Assembly: GCF_002005205.3 (NCBI RefSeq)
Contig: NZ_CP019702.2
Coordinates: 558,001-622,000 of the forward strand
DNA length: 64,000 bases
DNA from: Rhizobium rhizogenes
GTDB taxonomy: Bacteria; Pseudomonadota; Alphaproteobacteria; Rhizobiales; Rhizobiaceae
Reading direction: 5' to 3'
The position numbers and the translations under genes are program-made. The notes beneath the pieces are model-generated. The model made no database searches. It was not told the DNA's origin and saw nothing but the letters and a program-made list of their open reading frames with translations. The first letter of the stretch is position 1, and the number at the start of each line of letters is the position of its first letter. Positions 27,168 to 34,720 of this stretch are shown here, piece after piece.

Positions 27168-28111
27168 ACATTCACCCCATGCGCCGTGTTGCGGGCACGG
27201 GCGACCCAGGCGGCCCCCTCCTGCCCATGGTGAAAACCATTGGAAAAAGGCACGTCCGGATAGATTTGCCCGAGACATGCAAGGCCATCTGCCGCATCCC
27301 GCCTGCCGGCCAGAACATCGTCATGGATCTGCGCCACCGCCACCATGTCGCAATCCTGTGGTGACAGCCGGAAGCGGGCGATGCCGGTGGCGGCCAGATC
27401 CTGCAATTCGCCAAGCAGCGACTGGCAGGTGTGCGACACCGTCTGCACGCCGTTCAGCGCCAGAAACGACTGGCGGTCAAGCGTGCGCACCGGCAATCCA
27501 TCCGGGTCGTCACCGCAGACGAACTGGCAATTATCCTTGATATTGCCCTTGGCGCGGGCGTGGGCGCAGCGCGCGGAAATGGCGAGCGGCAGGCGGCCGA
27601 AGGCGAAGACTTCGAAGTCCACATCCGGTGTCTCCGCCACGATACGCTCCACCGAGGTTACCGGCAGTTCCGGCGGCAGGCAGATGGCGCTTGCCCCACG
27701 CGAGGCGAGCAGCCGCGCGGTGGCGGCATTATAGACATTCACCATCGGCCCGACGACATGCGGCGTGCCATGCAACATACCGAGCGCCGAAAGATCGTTC
27801 GCCTCGACCGGATAGGGGCTGTCGGCGATCAGGCCGCGCAGCTGGCGGCTTTCGCGCTCCAGCGTCACCAGAGAGAGGGTCGAGAGGATCACCTGCTTTC
27901 CGGCACTCTCCAGCCGCTCTATCACCTCGGCCAGATGCGGTTCGGTAAAATGAAACCGTTTTGAGCAGACGGTTTCGCCAAGATAGACATGGCTGACAGG
28001 CGCCTCATCGGCGATGCGAAAATAGAAATCGCGCCATTTCTCGCCCTGCCAGAGATAGAGGACCGGGCCAAGCGCCAATGTGGCCTTTGCGGTTTTTGCC
28101 ATCGCCATCAT
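27164..28111 (-). CDS. ubiV: Oxygen-independent ubiquinone hydroxylation protein UbiV
   Basis: 315-residue U32-peptidase-like protein. With UbiU it carries a [4Fe-4S] cluster and supports the ring hydroxylations of ubiquinone synthesis without O2. The cluster cysteines are in place: Cys49, Cys182, Cys195 and Cys199 (RCAH...DNCQFVC), close to the known E. coli pattern 39/180/193/197. Overlaps ubiU by four bases and the next small gene by four. Cytoplasmic. Its presence in a denitrification island fits a need for ubiquinone during anaerobic growth. Confidence 0.93.
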   Translation of the reverse strand: MMAMAKTAKATLALGPVLYLWQGEKWRDFYFRIADEAPVSHVYLGETVCSKRFHFTEPHLAEVIERLESAGKQVILSTLSLVTLERESRQLRGLIADSPYPVEANDLSALGMLHGTPHVVGPMVNVYNAATARLLASRGASAICLPPELPVTSVERIVAETPDVDFEVFAFGRLPLAISARCAHARAKGNIKDNCQFVCGDDPDGLPVRTLDRQSFLALNGVQTVSHTCQSLLGELQDLAATGIARFRLSPQDCDMVAVAQIHDDVLAGRRDAADGLACLGQIYPDVPFSNGFHHGQEGAAWVARARNTAHGVNV

Positions 28112-29085
28112 CTCCAGCGTTTCTCGTAAGCACCGACGGTGGTGCGCTGGCCTTCGCTTAAAAGCCGCAGGCGCGAAAGCAGCCGTCCCCGTTCTTCGGC
28201 ACTGGCGGCCAGCGCCCGGTGCAGGGTGGGCACCACTTCCGCCACATAGGCCTTGCCGCGCTGGCGGCCCTCGATCTTCAGCGCGCTGACCCCCGCTTCG
28301 CGCAAGGCATCGATCTGGTCCATCACGTCAAGCGATACCGGGTCCTCGAAGGCATAGGACTTGTCATCGGCAATCTCGAAACGGCCCTTGCACAGCGTGG
28401 GGTAACCCGCCGCCTCTCCTTCCGGAAAGCGGTTGATGGTGTAATCGCCGAGTTCCGATACCAGCTCCCGCCCATCCTGCCGGTAACGCACATGGCTTGC
28501 CGGCGAGCAGACGCCGTTCATGTTGGGTGATTTTCCGGTGGCGTAGGAGGACAGCGAGCAGCGCCCCTCCGCCATGACGCAGAGACCGCCGAACACGAAG
28601 ATTTCGATCTCGCAGCGGATTTGCCGCGCCAGCCGGGCGATGTCGGAAATCGTCAGCGTGCGCGGCAGCACCACGCGTTTCGCGCCGAAGGCATCGACGA
28701 GGAAATTCACAGCGTCAGCATTGGAGGCGGAGGCCTGCACGGAAACGTGGATGCGCTGCTGCGGATGATATTCCGCCACATGCGCCATCAGGCCGAAATC
28801 GGCGAGGATCAGCGCATCCGCCCCCGCCTTCACGGCATCGGCCGCGCCGCGATACCAGATATCCTCATTGCCAGCGCGCATGAAGGTGTTGAGCGCCACG
28901 AAGGTCTGCACACCGCGTTTCTTCGCGTAGGCAATGGCTTCGGCAAGCTCTTCGCGGGAAAAATTGAGGCCGGGAAAATTGCGGGCATTGGTCTCATCGC
29001 GAAAGCCGCAATAAACGGCATCCGCTCCGGCATCCACGGCCTCGCGGAAGGCGGCGGGCGTTCCCGCGGGACAGATCAGTTCCAT
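28108..29085 (-). CDS. ubiU: Oxygen-independent ubiquinone hydroxylation protein UbiU
   Basis: 325 residues, U32 family. Cysteines 169, 176, 193 and 232 (GGLCVMAEGRC, NGVCSP, LCKGRF) have the same numbers as the cluster ligands known for E. coli UbiU. N-terminal MELICPAGTPAAFREAVDAGADAVYCG is the family start. Forms a heterodimer with UbiV. Overlaps ubiT by ten bases and ubiV by four, so the three are translationally coupled in the order T-U-V. Confidence 0.94.
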   Translation of the reverse strand: MELICPAGTPAAFREAVDAGADAVYCGFRDETNARNFPGLNFSREELAEAIAYAKKRGVQTFVALNTFMRAGNEDIWYRGAADAVKAGADALILADFGLMAHVAEYHPQQRIHVSVQASASNADAVNFLVDAFGAKRVVLPRTLTISDIARLARQIRCEIEIFVFGGLCVMAEGRCSLSSYATGKSPNMNGVCSPASHVRYRQDGRELVSELGDYTINRFPEGEAAGYPTLCKGRFEIADDKSYAFEDPVSLDVMDQIDALREAGVSALKIEGRQRGKAYVAEVVPTLHRALAASAEERGRLLSRLRLLSEGQRTTVGAYEKRWR

Positions 29086-29591
29086 GCCTCACCTCCCCGT
29101 GTTTCGGATAGAACATGGCCGCGCAGGCGGTTCGCGAGGCCCGTTACGACAGGCGCGAAAGGCCCGGCAAATGCACCGAGATCGCGCGGCAAATCGATGC
29201 CGCTGTCATCAAGCGCATTGCGCAGCGCCAGCATCGCCTCCATGTCGCCGGTCACGCTGAGATCACGCGAGAAGAACAGCGCATCGGCATCCTGCCGCCC
29301 CTCCATCAGCGCCAGCAGCATGAAAAGCGGCCCTTCCACCGCCGCATCCACCTTGGGCAGGCGACCCTTTCGGCTGACGGTGATGGCCGGACGCGCCGGC
29401 TCGACCATGAAGGCGAAGGGCAGATCGACAGGCAGGAAGGCATAGCGCTTGCCGTTATGCTCGCCGAGCCGGCCGAACATATCCGGGTGCCGTTTCATGA
29501 TCTGCGCCAGCATCGCCGCCGTCGCTCGCTGCACCACGGCAAGGGGCAGAAAATTCAGTGGGCGGGCGATGGCGGCGGGAAAAGGTCTCAT
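29076..29591 (-). CDS. ubiT: Ubiquinone biosynthesis accessory factor UbiT (SCP2 domain)
   Basis: 171 residues from ATG 29591, with AGGATCC upstream; the longer frame to 29696 would cover the divergent promoter. Contains the SCP2 lipid-binding domain (about 30-130: FGRLGEHNGKRYAFLPVDLPFAFMVEP, SRDLSVTGDMEAMLALRNALDD). UbiT is thought to bind polyprenylated intermediates for the anaerobic pathway, as UbiJ does aerobically. First gene of ubiTUV; the divergent DUF488 gene shares a promoter region with a Crp/Fnr-type box. Confidence 0.9.
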   Translation of the reverse strand: MRPFPAAIARPLNFLPLAVVQRATAAMLAQIMKRHPDMFGRLGEHNGKRYAFLPVDLPFAFMVEPARPAITVSRKGRLPKVDAAVEGPLFMLLALMEGRQDADALFFSRDLSVTGDMEAMLALRNALDDSGIDLPRDLGAFAGPFAPVVTGLANRLRGHVLSETRGGEAWN

Positions 29592-29650
29592 GAAGGATCC
29601 TGTCGGCTCAGTTGCGGGCGGCAACCTAGCCGCGGCGCAGGGGTGGCGGT

Positions 29651-29664
29651 TTGAGCGAACGCAA
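29651..29664. promoter_or_regulatory. Crp/Fnr-type (NnrR-like) box between ubiT and DUF488
   Basis: TTGAGCGAACGCAA (TTG-N8-CAA), centred 66 bases before ubiT and 82 bases before the DUF488 gene. Could serve either or both directions. The minus-strand half-site is TTGCG, the form seen at most boxes of this island. Confidence 0.6.
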
Positions 29665-29739
29665 AGACAGGGTGATTTTCGCGCGCGAATTCGCAAAAGG
29701 CGCTATAAATCATTCGCTTGCAGAATAATGGAGGCCGCC

Positions 29740-30090
29740 ATGCCCGATATAAGGATCAAACGGATCTACGAACCCGCCAGCGACGACGACGGCACACGCG
29801 TTCTGGTGGACCGGCTGTGGCCACGCGGCATGCGCAAGGAAGACGCAAAGCTTTCCCTGTGGCTGAAGGAGATCGCGCCCAGCAACGAATTGCGCAAGAG
29901 CTTTTCCCATATGCCGTCACGTTTTGCCGAATTCACCCGGCATTATGACGAAGAACTGGCGGCCAATTCCGATGCCGTGGCGCGCATGAAGGCGCTGATG
30001 GCGGAAGGCCGCGTCACGCTGCTTTATGCCGCCCATGATACCGAACACAACCACGCCCTCGTTCTCGCCGACTATCTTCGCTCGCACTGA
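29740..30090 (+). CDS. DUF488 family protein
   Basis: 116 residues from ATG 29740, preceded by GGAGG; an ATG 12 bases upstream lacks a site. Shows the DUF488 pattern: KRIYEPASDDDGTRVLVDRLWPRGM, the WLKEIAPSNELRKSF helix and VTLLYAAHDTEHNHALVLADYL at the end. Family function unknown. It lies upstream of ubiD in the same direction with a 56-base gap, and is divergent from ubiT. Complete length for the family. Confidence 0.85.
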   Translation: MPDIRIKRIYEPASDDDGTRVLVDRLWPRGMRKEDAKLSLWLKEIAPSNELRKSFSHMPSRFAEFTRHYDEELAANSDAVARMKALMAEGRVTLLYAAHDTEHNHALVLADYLRSH

Positions 30091-30098
30091 AGCCGCAT

Positions 30099-30112
30099 TT
30101 GCGGCAGCGCAA
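30099..30112 (+). promoter_or_regulatory. Crp/Fnr-type (NnrR-like) box before ubiD
   Basis: TTGCGGCAGCGCAA, a perfect inverted repeat TTGCG-N4-CGCAA. The centre is 41 bases before the preferred ubiD ATG (30147). At the usual -41.5 spacing transcription would begin at about the start codon, giving a nearly leaderless mRNA. Confidence 0.6.
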
Positions 30113-30146
30113 GGACATGCCGCACCGCCACCGGCAAACAGGCGGC

Positions 30147-31673
30147 ATGAGAGACGAACCGACAGATAAAGAGACAGAAGCGAAACCCGCCCACGCAGCC
30201 GATCTGCGCGGTTTCGTCCGGTTGCTGGAAGAACGCGGGCAGCTGCGGCGAATCCGCCAGCCGGTTTCGCTGTTGCACGAGATCACCGAAATCCACCGCC
30301 GGGTGCTTGCCGATGGCGGGCCGGCCCTGCTTTTCGAGCAACCCGTCGACCATGAGGGCAAGGTGCGGGACATGCCGTTGCTTGCCAATCTCTTCGGCAC
30401 GCGGCAGCGCATCGAATGGGGGCTGGGGCTCGAGACGGGCGGCCTGCCAGCACTTGGACAAAAGCTCGCCGAATTGCGCGAGCCACGGCCGCCGAAATCC
30501 ATGGCCGAGGCATGGGGTAAGCTGCCTTTGCTGAAGGCAGCACTGTCCATGCGGCCACGCAACGTCGCGCGCGCGCCGGTGCAGGAAAAGGTACTGACAG
30601 GCGATGCGGTCGATCTTGCCCGCCTGCCGGTGCAATGGTGCTGGCCGGGCGAACCGGCCCCGCTCATCACCTGGCCGCTGGTCATCACCCGTTCGCCTGA
30701 TGATCCCGACGATATCAATGTCGGCATCTATCGCATGCAGGTGCTGGGGCCGGACAGGGTGATCATGCGCTGGCTGGCGCATCGTGGCGGCGCGCATCAC
30801 CACCGGCTGTGGCAGGCGCGCGGGCTGGATATGCCCGTTACCGTCGCCATCGGCACTGATCCCGCCACCATTCTTTCCGCCGTCATGCCGCTTCCCGAAC
30901 ATATCAGCGAGCTTGGTTTTTCCGGCCTGCTGCGCGGCTCGAAAAGCCGCATCGCGAAAGCATTGACGGTGCCGATGCCGGTGCCCGCCAATGCCGAGAT
31001 CGTGCTGGAAGGCACCGTCTCAGCAACGGAAACGGCACTCGAAGGCCCCTATGGCGACCATACCGGCTATTATAATTCGGTCGAGCCTTTCCCGGTCATG
31101 ACGCTGTCGGCCATCACCACGCGCCGCGACCCGATCTATCTTTCCACCTATACCGGCCGGCCGCCGGATGAACCCTCGGTTCTCGGCGAAGCCATGCTCG
31201 AGATTTTCCTGCCGCTCGTCAAAAGGCAGTTTGCGGAAATCGTCGATCTGTGGATGCCGCCGGAGGCTTGTTCCTACCGCGTCATGGTCGCCTCCATCGA
31301 CAAGCGTTATCCCGGTCAGGCGAAGCGGGTGATGATGGGCCTGTGGTCGATGCTGCCGCAGTTCAGCTATGTGAAGCTCATCATTCTGGTCGATCCCGAC
31401 ATCAATGTGCGCAGCTGGGCGGATGTGATCTGGGCGCTTTCCACCCGTTTCGACGCCTCGCGCGATACGACGATCATAAACGATACGCCGATCGATTATC
31501 TCGACTTCGCCTCGCCGAAAGCCGGCCTCGGCGGCAAGATGGGTCTGGACGCCACCCGCAAGCTTTCGCCGGAGACGGAGCGCGAATGGGGCCGCGTGCT
31601 CTCCATGACACCTGACATCATCGCTAAGGTGGATCTGATGTGGCGTGATCTTGGCCTTGGAGAACGACCATGA
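30147..31673 (+). CDS. ubiD: UbiD-family decarboxylase
   Basis: 508 residues from ATG 30147; in-frame TTG at 30099 and ATG at 30117 are less likely because the TTG is part of the box described above. UbiD family: prFMN- and metal-binding region DINVGIYRMQVLGPDRVIMRW (about 192-212), EGPYGDHTGYY (about 300), and YVKLIILVDPDINVRSWADVIWAL (about 408-432). By family, decarboxylates 3-polyprenyl-4-hydroxybenzoate (ubiquinone pathway) using prenylated FMN made by UbiX, whose gene overlaps by four bases. Other aromatic acids are possible substrates, but ubiTUV next door favours ubiquinone. Confidence 0.88.
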   Translation: MRDEPTDKETEAKPAHAADLRGFVRLLEERGQLRRIRQPVSLLHEITEIHRRVLADGGPALLFEQPVDHEGKVRDMPLLANLFGTRQRIEWGLGLETGGLPALGQKLAELREPRPPKSMAEAWGKLPLLKAALSMRPRNVARAPVQEKVLTGDAVDLARLPVQWCWPGEPAPLITWPLVITRSPDDPDDINVGIYRMQVLGPDRVIMRWLAHRGGAHHHRLWQARGLDMPVTVAIGTDPATILSAVMPLPEHISELGFSGLLRGSKSRIAKALTVPMPVPANAEIVLEGTVSATETALEGPYGDHTGYYNSVEPFPVMTLSAITTRRDPIYLSTYTGRPPDEPSVLGEAMLEIFLPLVKRQFAEIVDLWMPPEACSYRVMVASIDKRYPGQAKRVMMGLWSMLPQFSYVKLIILVDPDINVRSWADVIWALSTRFDASRDTTIINDTPIDYLDFASPKAGLGGKMGLDATRKLSPETEREWGRVLSMTPDIIAKVDLMWRDLGLGERP

Positions 31674-32260
31674 ACCCGTGCCGCGTCGTGGTCGGCGTCA
31701 CCGGTGCATCGGGTGCCGGCATTGCGCTGCGCATCATCGAGCGCCTCGCCGCGATGAAAAGCGTCGAAATCCATCTCGTCCTGTCGCAATCCGCCAGACG
31801 CACCGTGCTGCATGAGGAAGGTGCCAAAGTCATGGGGCGGATGCTGTCGCTCGCCAGCGTCAATCATGCCGTCGACGATATCGGCGCGGCGATTGCCAGC
31901 GGCTCCTTCCCGACAACAGGCATGGTCATCGCCCCCTGCTCCATGCGCACACTTGCCGCCATTGCAACCGGGCTTTCGGACAATCTTCTTACCCGCGCTG
32001 CCGATGTGCATTTGAAGGAACGCCGGAAACTGGTGTTGATGACCCGCGAGACGCCGCTGCATCTCATCCATCTGCGCAATATGTGCACTGTCACGGAGGC
32101 AGGCGCTATCGTCATGCCGCCAGTGCCGGCCTTTTACAACAGGCCGCAAAGCGTCTTCGACATTGTCGATCAGCTCGCCGCCCGCGCTATCGATCAGCTC
32201 GGCATCGCGCCCGCACCGCAGGCGCCGATATGGCAGCCTCACGTAGTGAAGACGTCGTGA
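31670..32260 (+). CDS. ubiX: Flavin prenyltransferase UbiX
   Basis: 196 residues of the UbiX/Pad1 family. Seen: GVTGASGAGIALRIIE (FMN-binding, 9-24), MVIAPCSMRTLAAIATGLSDNLLTRAADVHLKERRKLVLMTRETPLHLIHLRNM (about 84-138) and GAIVMPPVPAFYNRP. Makes prenyl-FMN, the cofactor of UbiD. ATGA overlap with ubiD shows translational coupling. Ends four bases before the convergent nnrU stop with no room for a terminator. Confidence 0.94.
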   Translation: MNPCRVVVGVTGASGAGIALRIIERLAAMKSVEIHLVLSQSARRTVLHEEGAKVMGRMLSLASVNHAVDDIGAAIASGSFPTTGMVIAPCSMRTLAAIATGLSDNLLTRAADVHLKERRKLVLMTRETPLHLIHLRNMCTVTEAGAIVMPPVPAFYNRPQSVFDIVDQLAARAIDQLGIAPAPQAPIWQPHVVKTS

Positions 32261-32264
32261 GCGA

Positions 32265-32942
32265 TCAGAAATAGGCCATGGGGTCCGCGCCAAAGAGCGC
32301 GGCATGGCCGCCGGCCAGCAGCCACCAGACCGTCAACCCTGTCAGTACCGCGGCGAGCAAAATCGGTCCATCCACGGCGATGCGTGTTCTGCCGGAAAGG
32401 ATTGCCGCGAAAGGGATCGTTGCGTTTTTTGCAGCCGCCGCGCTCCACGCATTACCCATTCTTTTGCGGGCACGTTTTTCAGTCATCGCCATTCCGCCAA
32501 GCGAAAACAGCGCAAAACCGCCGAACAGGATGACGGAACGCAGGTCGCCATTCGGCACGACATGGCCGAGCGACCAGAACAGGAAACCGACCAGCACCGG
32601 ATGCCGCGTGATGCGCACGATTGCCCCCGGTTTATCTCCCTGCCGCACGGAAATGGAAAGCGGATTGACGCTGAGAAGGCCAGCGAGCACGAAAAACAGA
32701 CCAATCGGCGCTGCCAGAAAGGTGATATGCGCCTGCCAGGGCGCGACATCCCAGAGCGGAATATAATCCACCGACAGCGCGGCATAAAACACCCAGCCCA
32801 GCGCCAGAAGCGAGACCACGGAATAAGCCCCAAAATAGGCGGGCCGGCCGATGGCCGCAATCAACCGGCCGCGCACGGCGGGCACGGCGGGAATGGAATG
32901 CAGCGCCACAAAAAGCGAAAGAGCGGCGACAAGTTCAAGCAT
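32265..32942 (-). CDS. nnrU: NnrU family membrane protein
   Basis: 225 residues, about six transmembrane helices. The NnrU/isoprenylcysteine methyltransferase-like motif ITRHPVLVGFLFWSLGHVVPNGDLRSVILFGGFALFSL (about 110-147) is clear. In Rhodobacter and other denitrifiers nnrU is linked to nor and nir genes and belongs to the NnrR regulon; the biochemical role is unknown. Downstream of the tiny nnrT-like gene by 12 bases and convergent with ubiX. Confidence 0.88.
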   Translation of the reverse strand: MLELVAALSLFVALHSIPAVPAVRGRLIAAIGRPAYFGAYSVVSLLALGWVFYAALSVDYIPLWDVAPWQAHITFLAAPIGLFFVLAGLLSVNPLSISVRQGDKPGAIVRITRHPVLVGFLFWSLGHVVPNGDLRSVILFGGFALFSLGGMAMTEKRARKRMGNAWSAAAAKNATIPFAAILSGRTRIAVDGPILLAAVLTGLTVWWLLAGGHAALFGADPMAYF

Positions 32943-32954
32943 GCGTCTGCCTTC

Positions 32955-33110
32955 TCACTGGTTCAGGAACAGCACCGAAGCAATGGCCACGGAGGCAAGC
33001 ACGGCGGAAACCGCGCCCATGCGCTGCAACACACCCATACGGTACAACAGCACCGCAAAGCCAATGATAATAGGGGTTGCGACAATCAGCCCGACCTGCG
33101 CGTCGTTCAT
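32955..33110 (-). CDS. nnrT: Small membrane protein, NnrT-like
   Basis: A 51-residue frame starting at ATG 33110 with GGAG ten bases upstream and ending TGA at 32955. It reads MNDAQVGLIVATPIIIGFAV at the start and ends FLNQ, with two hydrophobic helices (about 8-23 and 33-48) separated by a short basic loop. It is first in the unit with nnrU (12-base gap). The name is by position and size relative to nnrT-nnrU pairs in other denitrifiers, so the symbol is tentative; the gene itself is well supported by start site and neighbours. Confidence 0.65.
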   Translation of the reverse strand: MNDAQVGLIVATPIIIGFAVLLYRMGVLQRMGAVSAVLASVAIASVLFLNQ

Positions 33111-33173
33111 GGGAAGCTCCATTTTCCAGAGTTGCGCTTTGTCATGACAATAGGGCTTTGCGCGCTCCCTTCT

Positions 33174-33187
33174 TTGACCGACCGCAA
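33174..33187. promoter_or_regulatory. Crp/Fnr-type (NnrR-like) box between nnrT and norE
   Basis: TTGACCGACCGCAA (TTG-N8-CAA; minus-strand half-site TTGCG). Centred 67 bases before norE and 70 bases before nnrT, so it can serve both divergent units. Confidence 0.65.
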
Positions 33188-33247
33188 AGAAGCGGGGTTT
33201 GAGGACGCCTAAGCGTGGCTTGCTGTTTTACAATTACGGACAAGGCC

Positions 33248-33781
33248 ATGGCGATAAATACGGAAGAGGAAAGCGGAAACCTGCTTTTGTGGATTCTGGT
33301 CTGGAGCGAACTTGCCGCCTTCGGCGCGCTGACCGGCGCCTTCATCATTGCCTTCGCCCTCAACCCTGATGCGTTCGCCGCCGCGCGCCAGCATCTGCAG
33401 CCGCAGCTTGCCGGCCTCAACACCCTGATTTTGCTGGCAAGCGGCTGGCAGGCGGCCGTCGCGGCCAGCCGCCACACCGCGCTGCCGGGCAAAAGACGGG
33501 CGCTTGTCCTTGCCGGCCTGCTGGGTTTCGCTTTCGTCGGTGTGAAGCTCCATGAATACTCCACCGAAATCGCCTTCGCGTCCGATCCCGCCTATGGCGC
33601 TTTCTTCGAGCTTTATTTCCTGCTCACCGGCTTCCACCTGCTGCATGTCGTCTTCGTGGCCGTGCTGCTGTTTCTCGTCGCAGTCTTCCCAAAAAACGAG
33701 AACGTCACGCTGGTGACGACGCTGTGGCATGTCATCGATCTGGTCTGGATCGTCATTTTTCCCATCGTCTATCTGGTTTGA
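33248..33781 (+). CDS. norE: NorE-like cytochrome c oxidase subunit III family protein
   Basis: 177 residues from ATG 33248; a TTG 33 bases upstream is less likely. About five transmembrane helices with the subunit III pattern: LLWILVWSELAAFGALTGAFIIAFAL at the start, GVKLHEYSTE in the middle and FFELYFLLTGFHLLHVVFVAVLL with TLWHVIDLVWIVIFPIVYL at the end. norE genes accompany norCB in denitrifiers and improve NO reductase activity, though they are not part of the purified enzyme. norF follows after five bases. Confidence 0.88.
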   Translation: MAINTEEESGNLLLWILVWSELAAFGALTGAFIIAFALNPDAFAAARQHLQPQLAGLNTLILLASGWQAAVAASRHTALPGKRRALVLAGLLGFAFVGVKLHEYSTEIAFASDPAYGAFFELYFLLTGFHLLHVVFVAVLLFLVAVFPKNENVTLVTTLWHVIDLVWIVIFPIVYLV

Positions 33782-33786
33782 CCGTC

Positions 33787-34077
33787 ATGATCCACCGCAC
33801 CTCCCGCCAGCTTGCAAGAAGTTTCGCAGTGCTCGCCATTCTTGTTCTCGCCGGTACGGCCGTCGTCACCTCGTGGAAGGCAGCGCTTCTGCCGCCGGTC
33901 GCCGCCGCCTGCCTGATGCTGCTTTTCGCGCTCATGAAATCCAGACGCGTCATCGACGACTTTCTGGGTTTTGGCGAAGAGCGGGGCCTGCTGCGCACGG
34001 CACTTCTGGCATGGCCCGCAATCTTTGCCGCCGCAGCCCTTTTGCGGGCGTTCCTGCAGGGCATTTTGTCGCTCTGA
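33787..34077 (+). CDS. norF: NorF-like small membrane protein
   Basis: 96 residues from ATG 33787; the frame is open upstream but overlaps norE. Three hydrophobic segments (about 12-30, 34-50 and 70-92) resembling the subunit IV-like NorF that follows norE in Paracoccus-type nor clusters. The middle reads MKSRRVIDDFLGFGEERG. Thought to assist NO reductase. It ends 166 bases before norC, whose promoter with an NnrR box lies in that gap. Confidence 0.78.
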   Translation: MIHRTSRQLARSFAVLAILVLAGTAVVTSWKAALLPPVAAACLMLLFALMKSRRVIDDFLGFGEERGLLRTALLAWPAIFAAAALLRAFLQGILSL

Positions 34078-34107
34078 AAAGGCGGACCGCACCACCTCTC
34101 CACTTGT

Positions 34108-34121
34108 TTGCCAAATGGCAA
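34108..34121 (+). promoter_or_regulatory. Perfect NnrR-type box upstream of norC
   Basis: TTGCCAAATGGCAA, extended to a 16-base inverted repeat TTTGCC-AAAT-GGCAAA (34107-34122). It is the most symmetrical site in the window and lies 129 bases before the norC ATG, within the 166-base norF-norC gap. By analogy with known denitrifiers it would make norCBQD respond to NO. Confidence 0.75.
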
Positions 34122-34243
34122 AGAACGCCGGCAGCCAGCGGCTAGAAAGGCTTCAGACCCCCAGCCTGCTGGCAAATCCCGGCAAGAGGGTTCGATCAAG
34201 CCAGTCCGCATAAGCGGTCTTCCGGATGGAAAGGACCATTGGC

Positions 34244-34696
34244 ATGGCAGAACGCCTGACCAAAACAGGAGCGAGAAACGTCTTTTACGGCGGCTCCATC
34301 TTCTTCTTCGCCATATTCGTCGGGCTGACCGCCCATAGCCATTATTACATGCGCACCACCTCGACGGATGAAAGCACGCTGACGGAAAGCGTCGCGCGCG
34401 GCAAACACGTGTGGGAGAAAAATTCCTGCATCAACTGTCACACGCTGCTCGGCGAAGGCGCCTATTTCGCGCCCGAACTCGGCAATGTCTGGAAGCGCTA
34501 TGGCGGCGTGGAAGACAAGGAGACGGCGCGCGATTCCATCAAGGCCTGGATGGCCGCCCAGCCCACCGGCATCGAGGGCCGGCGCCAGATGCCGCAGTTC
34601 AATCTCACCGAACAGGAACTCGATGATCTCGTCGACTTCCTCGAATGGACGAGCCGGATCAAGACGCAGAACTGGCCGCCGAACGATGCGGGTTGA
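34244..34696 (+). CDS. norC: Nitric oxide reductase cytochrome c subunit NorC
   Basis: 150 residues from ATG 34244, with AAAGGA upstream; an ATG at 34226 overlaps that site. One membrane anchor (about 14-31), heme motif CINCH (Cys62, Cys65, His66) followed by TLLGEGAYFAPELGNVWKRYGG, and axial Met116 in RRQMPQFNLT. Delivers electrons from periplasmic cytochromes to NorB. Standard full length; 24 bases before norB. Confidence 0.96.
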   Translation: MAERLTKTGARNVFYGGSIFFFAIFVGLTAHSHYYMRTTSTDESTLTESVARGKHVWEKNSCINCHTLLGEGAYFAPELGNVWKRYGGVEDKETARDSIKAWMAAQPTGIEGRRQMPQFNLTEQELDDLVDFLEWTSRIKTQNWPPNDAG

Positions 34697-34720
34697 GGTT
34701 GACGGCAAGGAGATGACGAG

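Noticed and set aside
30099..30146. Extended ubiD N-terminus from TTG 30099 or ATG 30117
   Set aside because: The TTG is the first half of a regulatory box and the added residues (rich in H, R, P) do not look like UbiD.
33139..33150. Palindrome TTGTCATGACAA in the nnrT-norE gap
   Set aside because: Perfect symmetry, but the TTG and CAA are six bases apart, not eight; the site at 33174-33187 fits the expected spacing.
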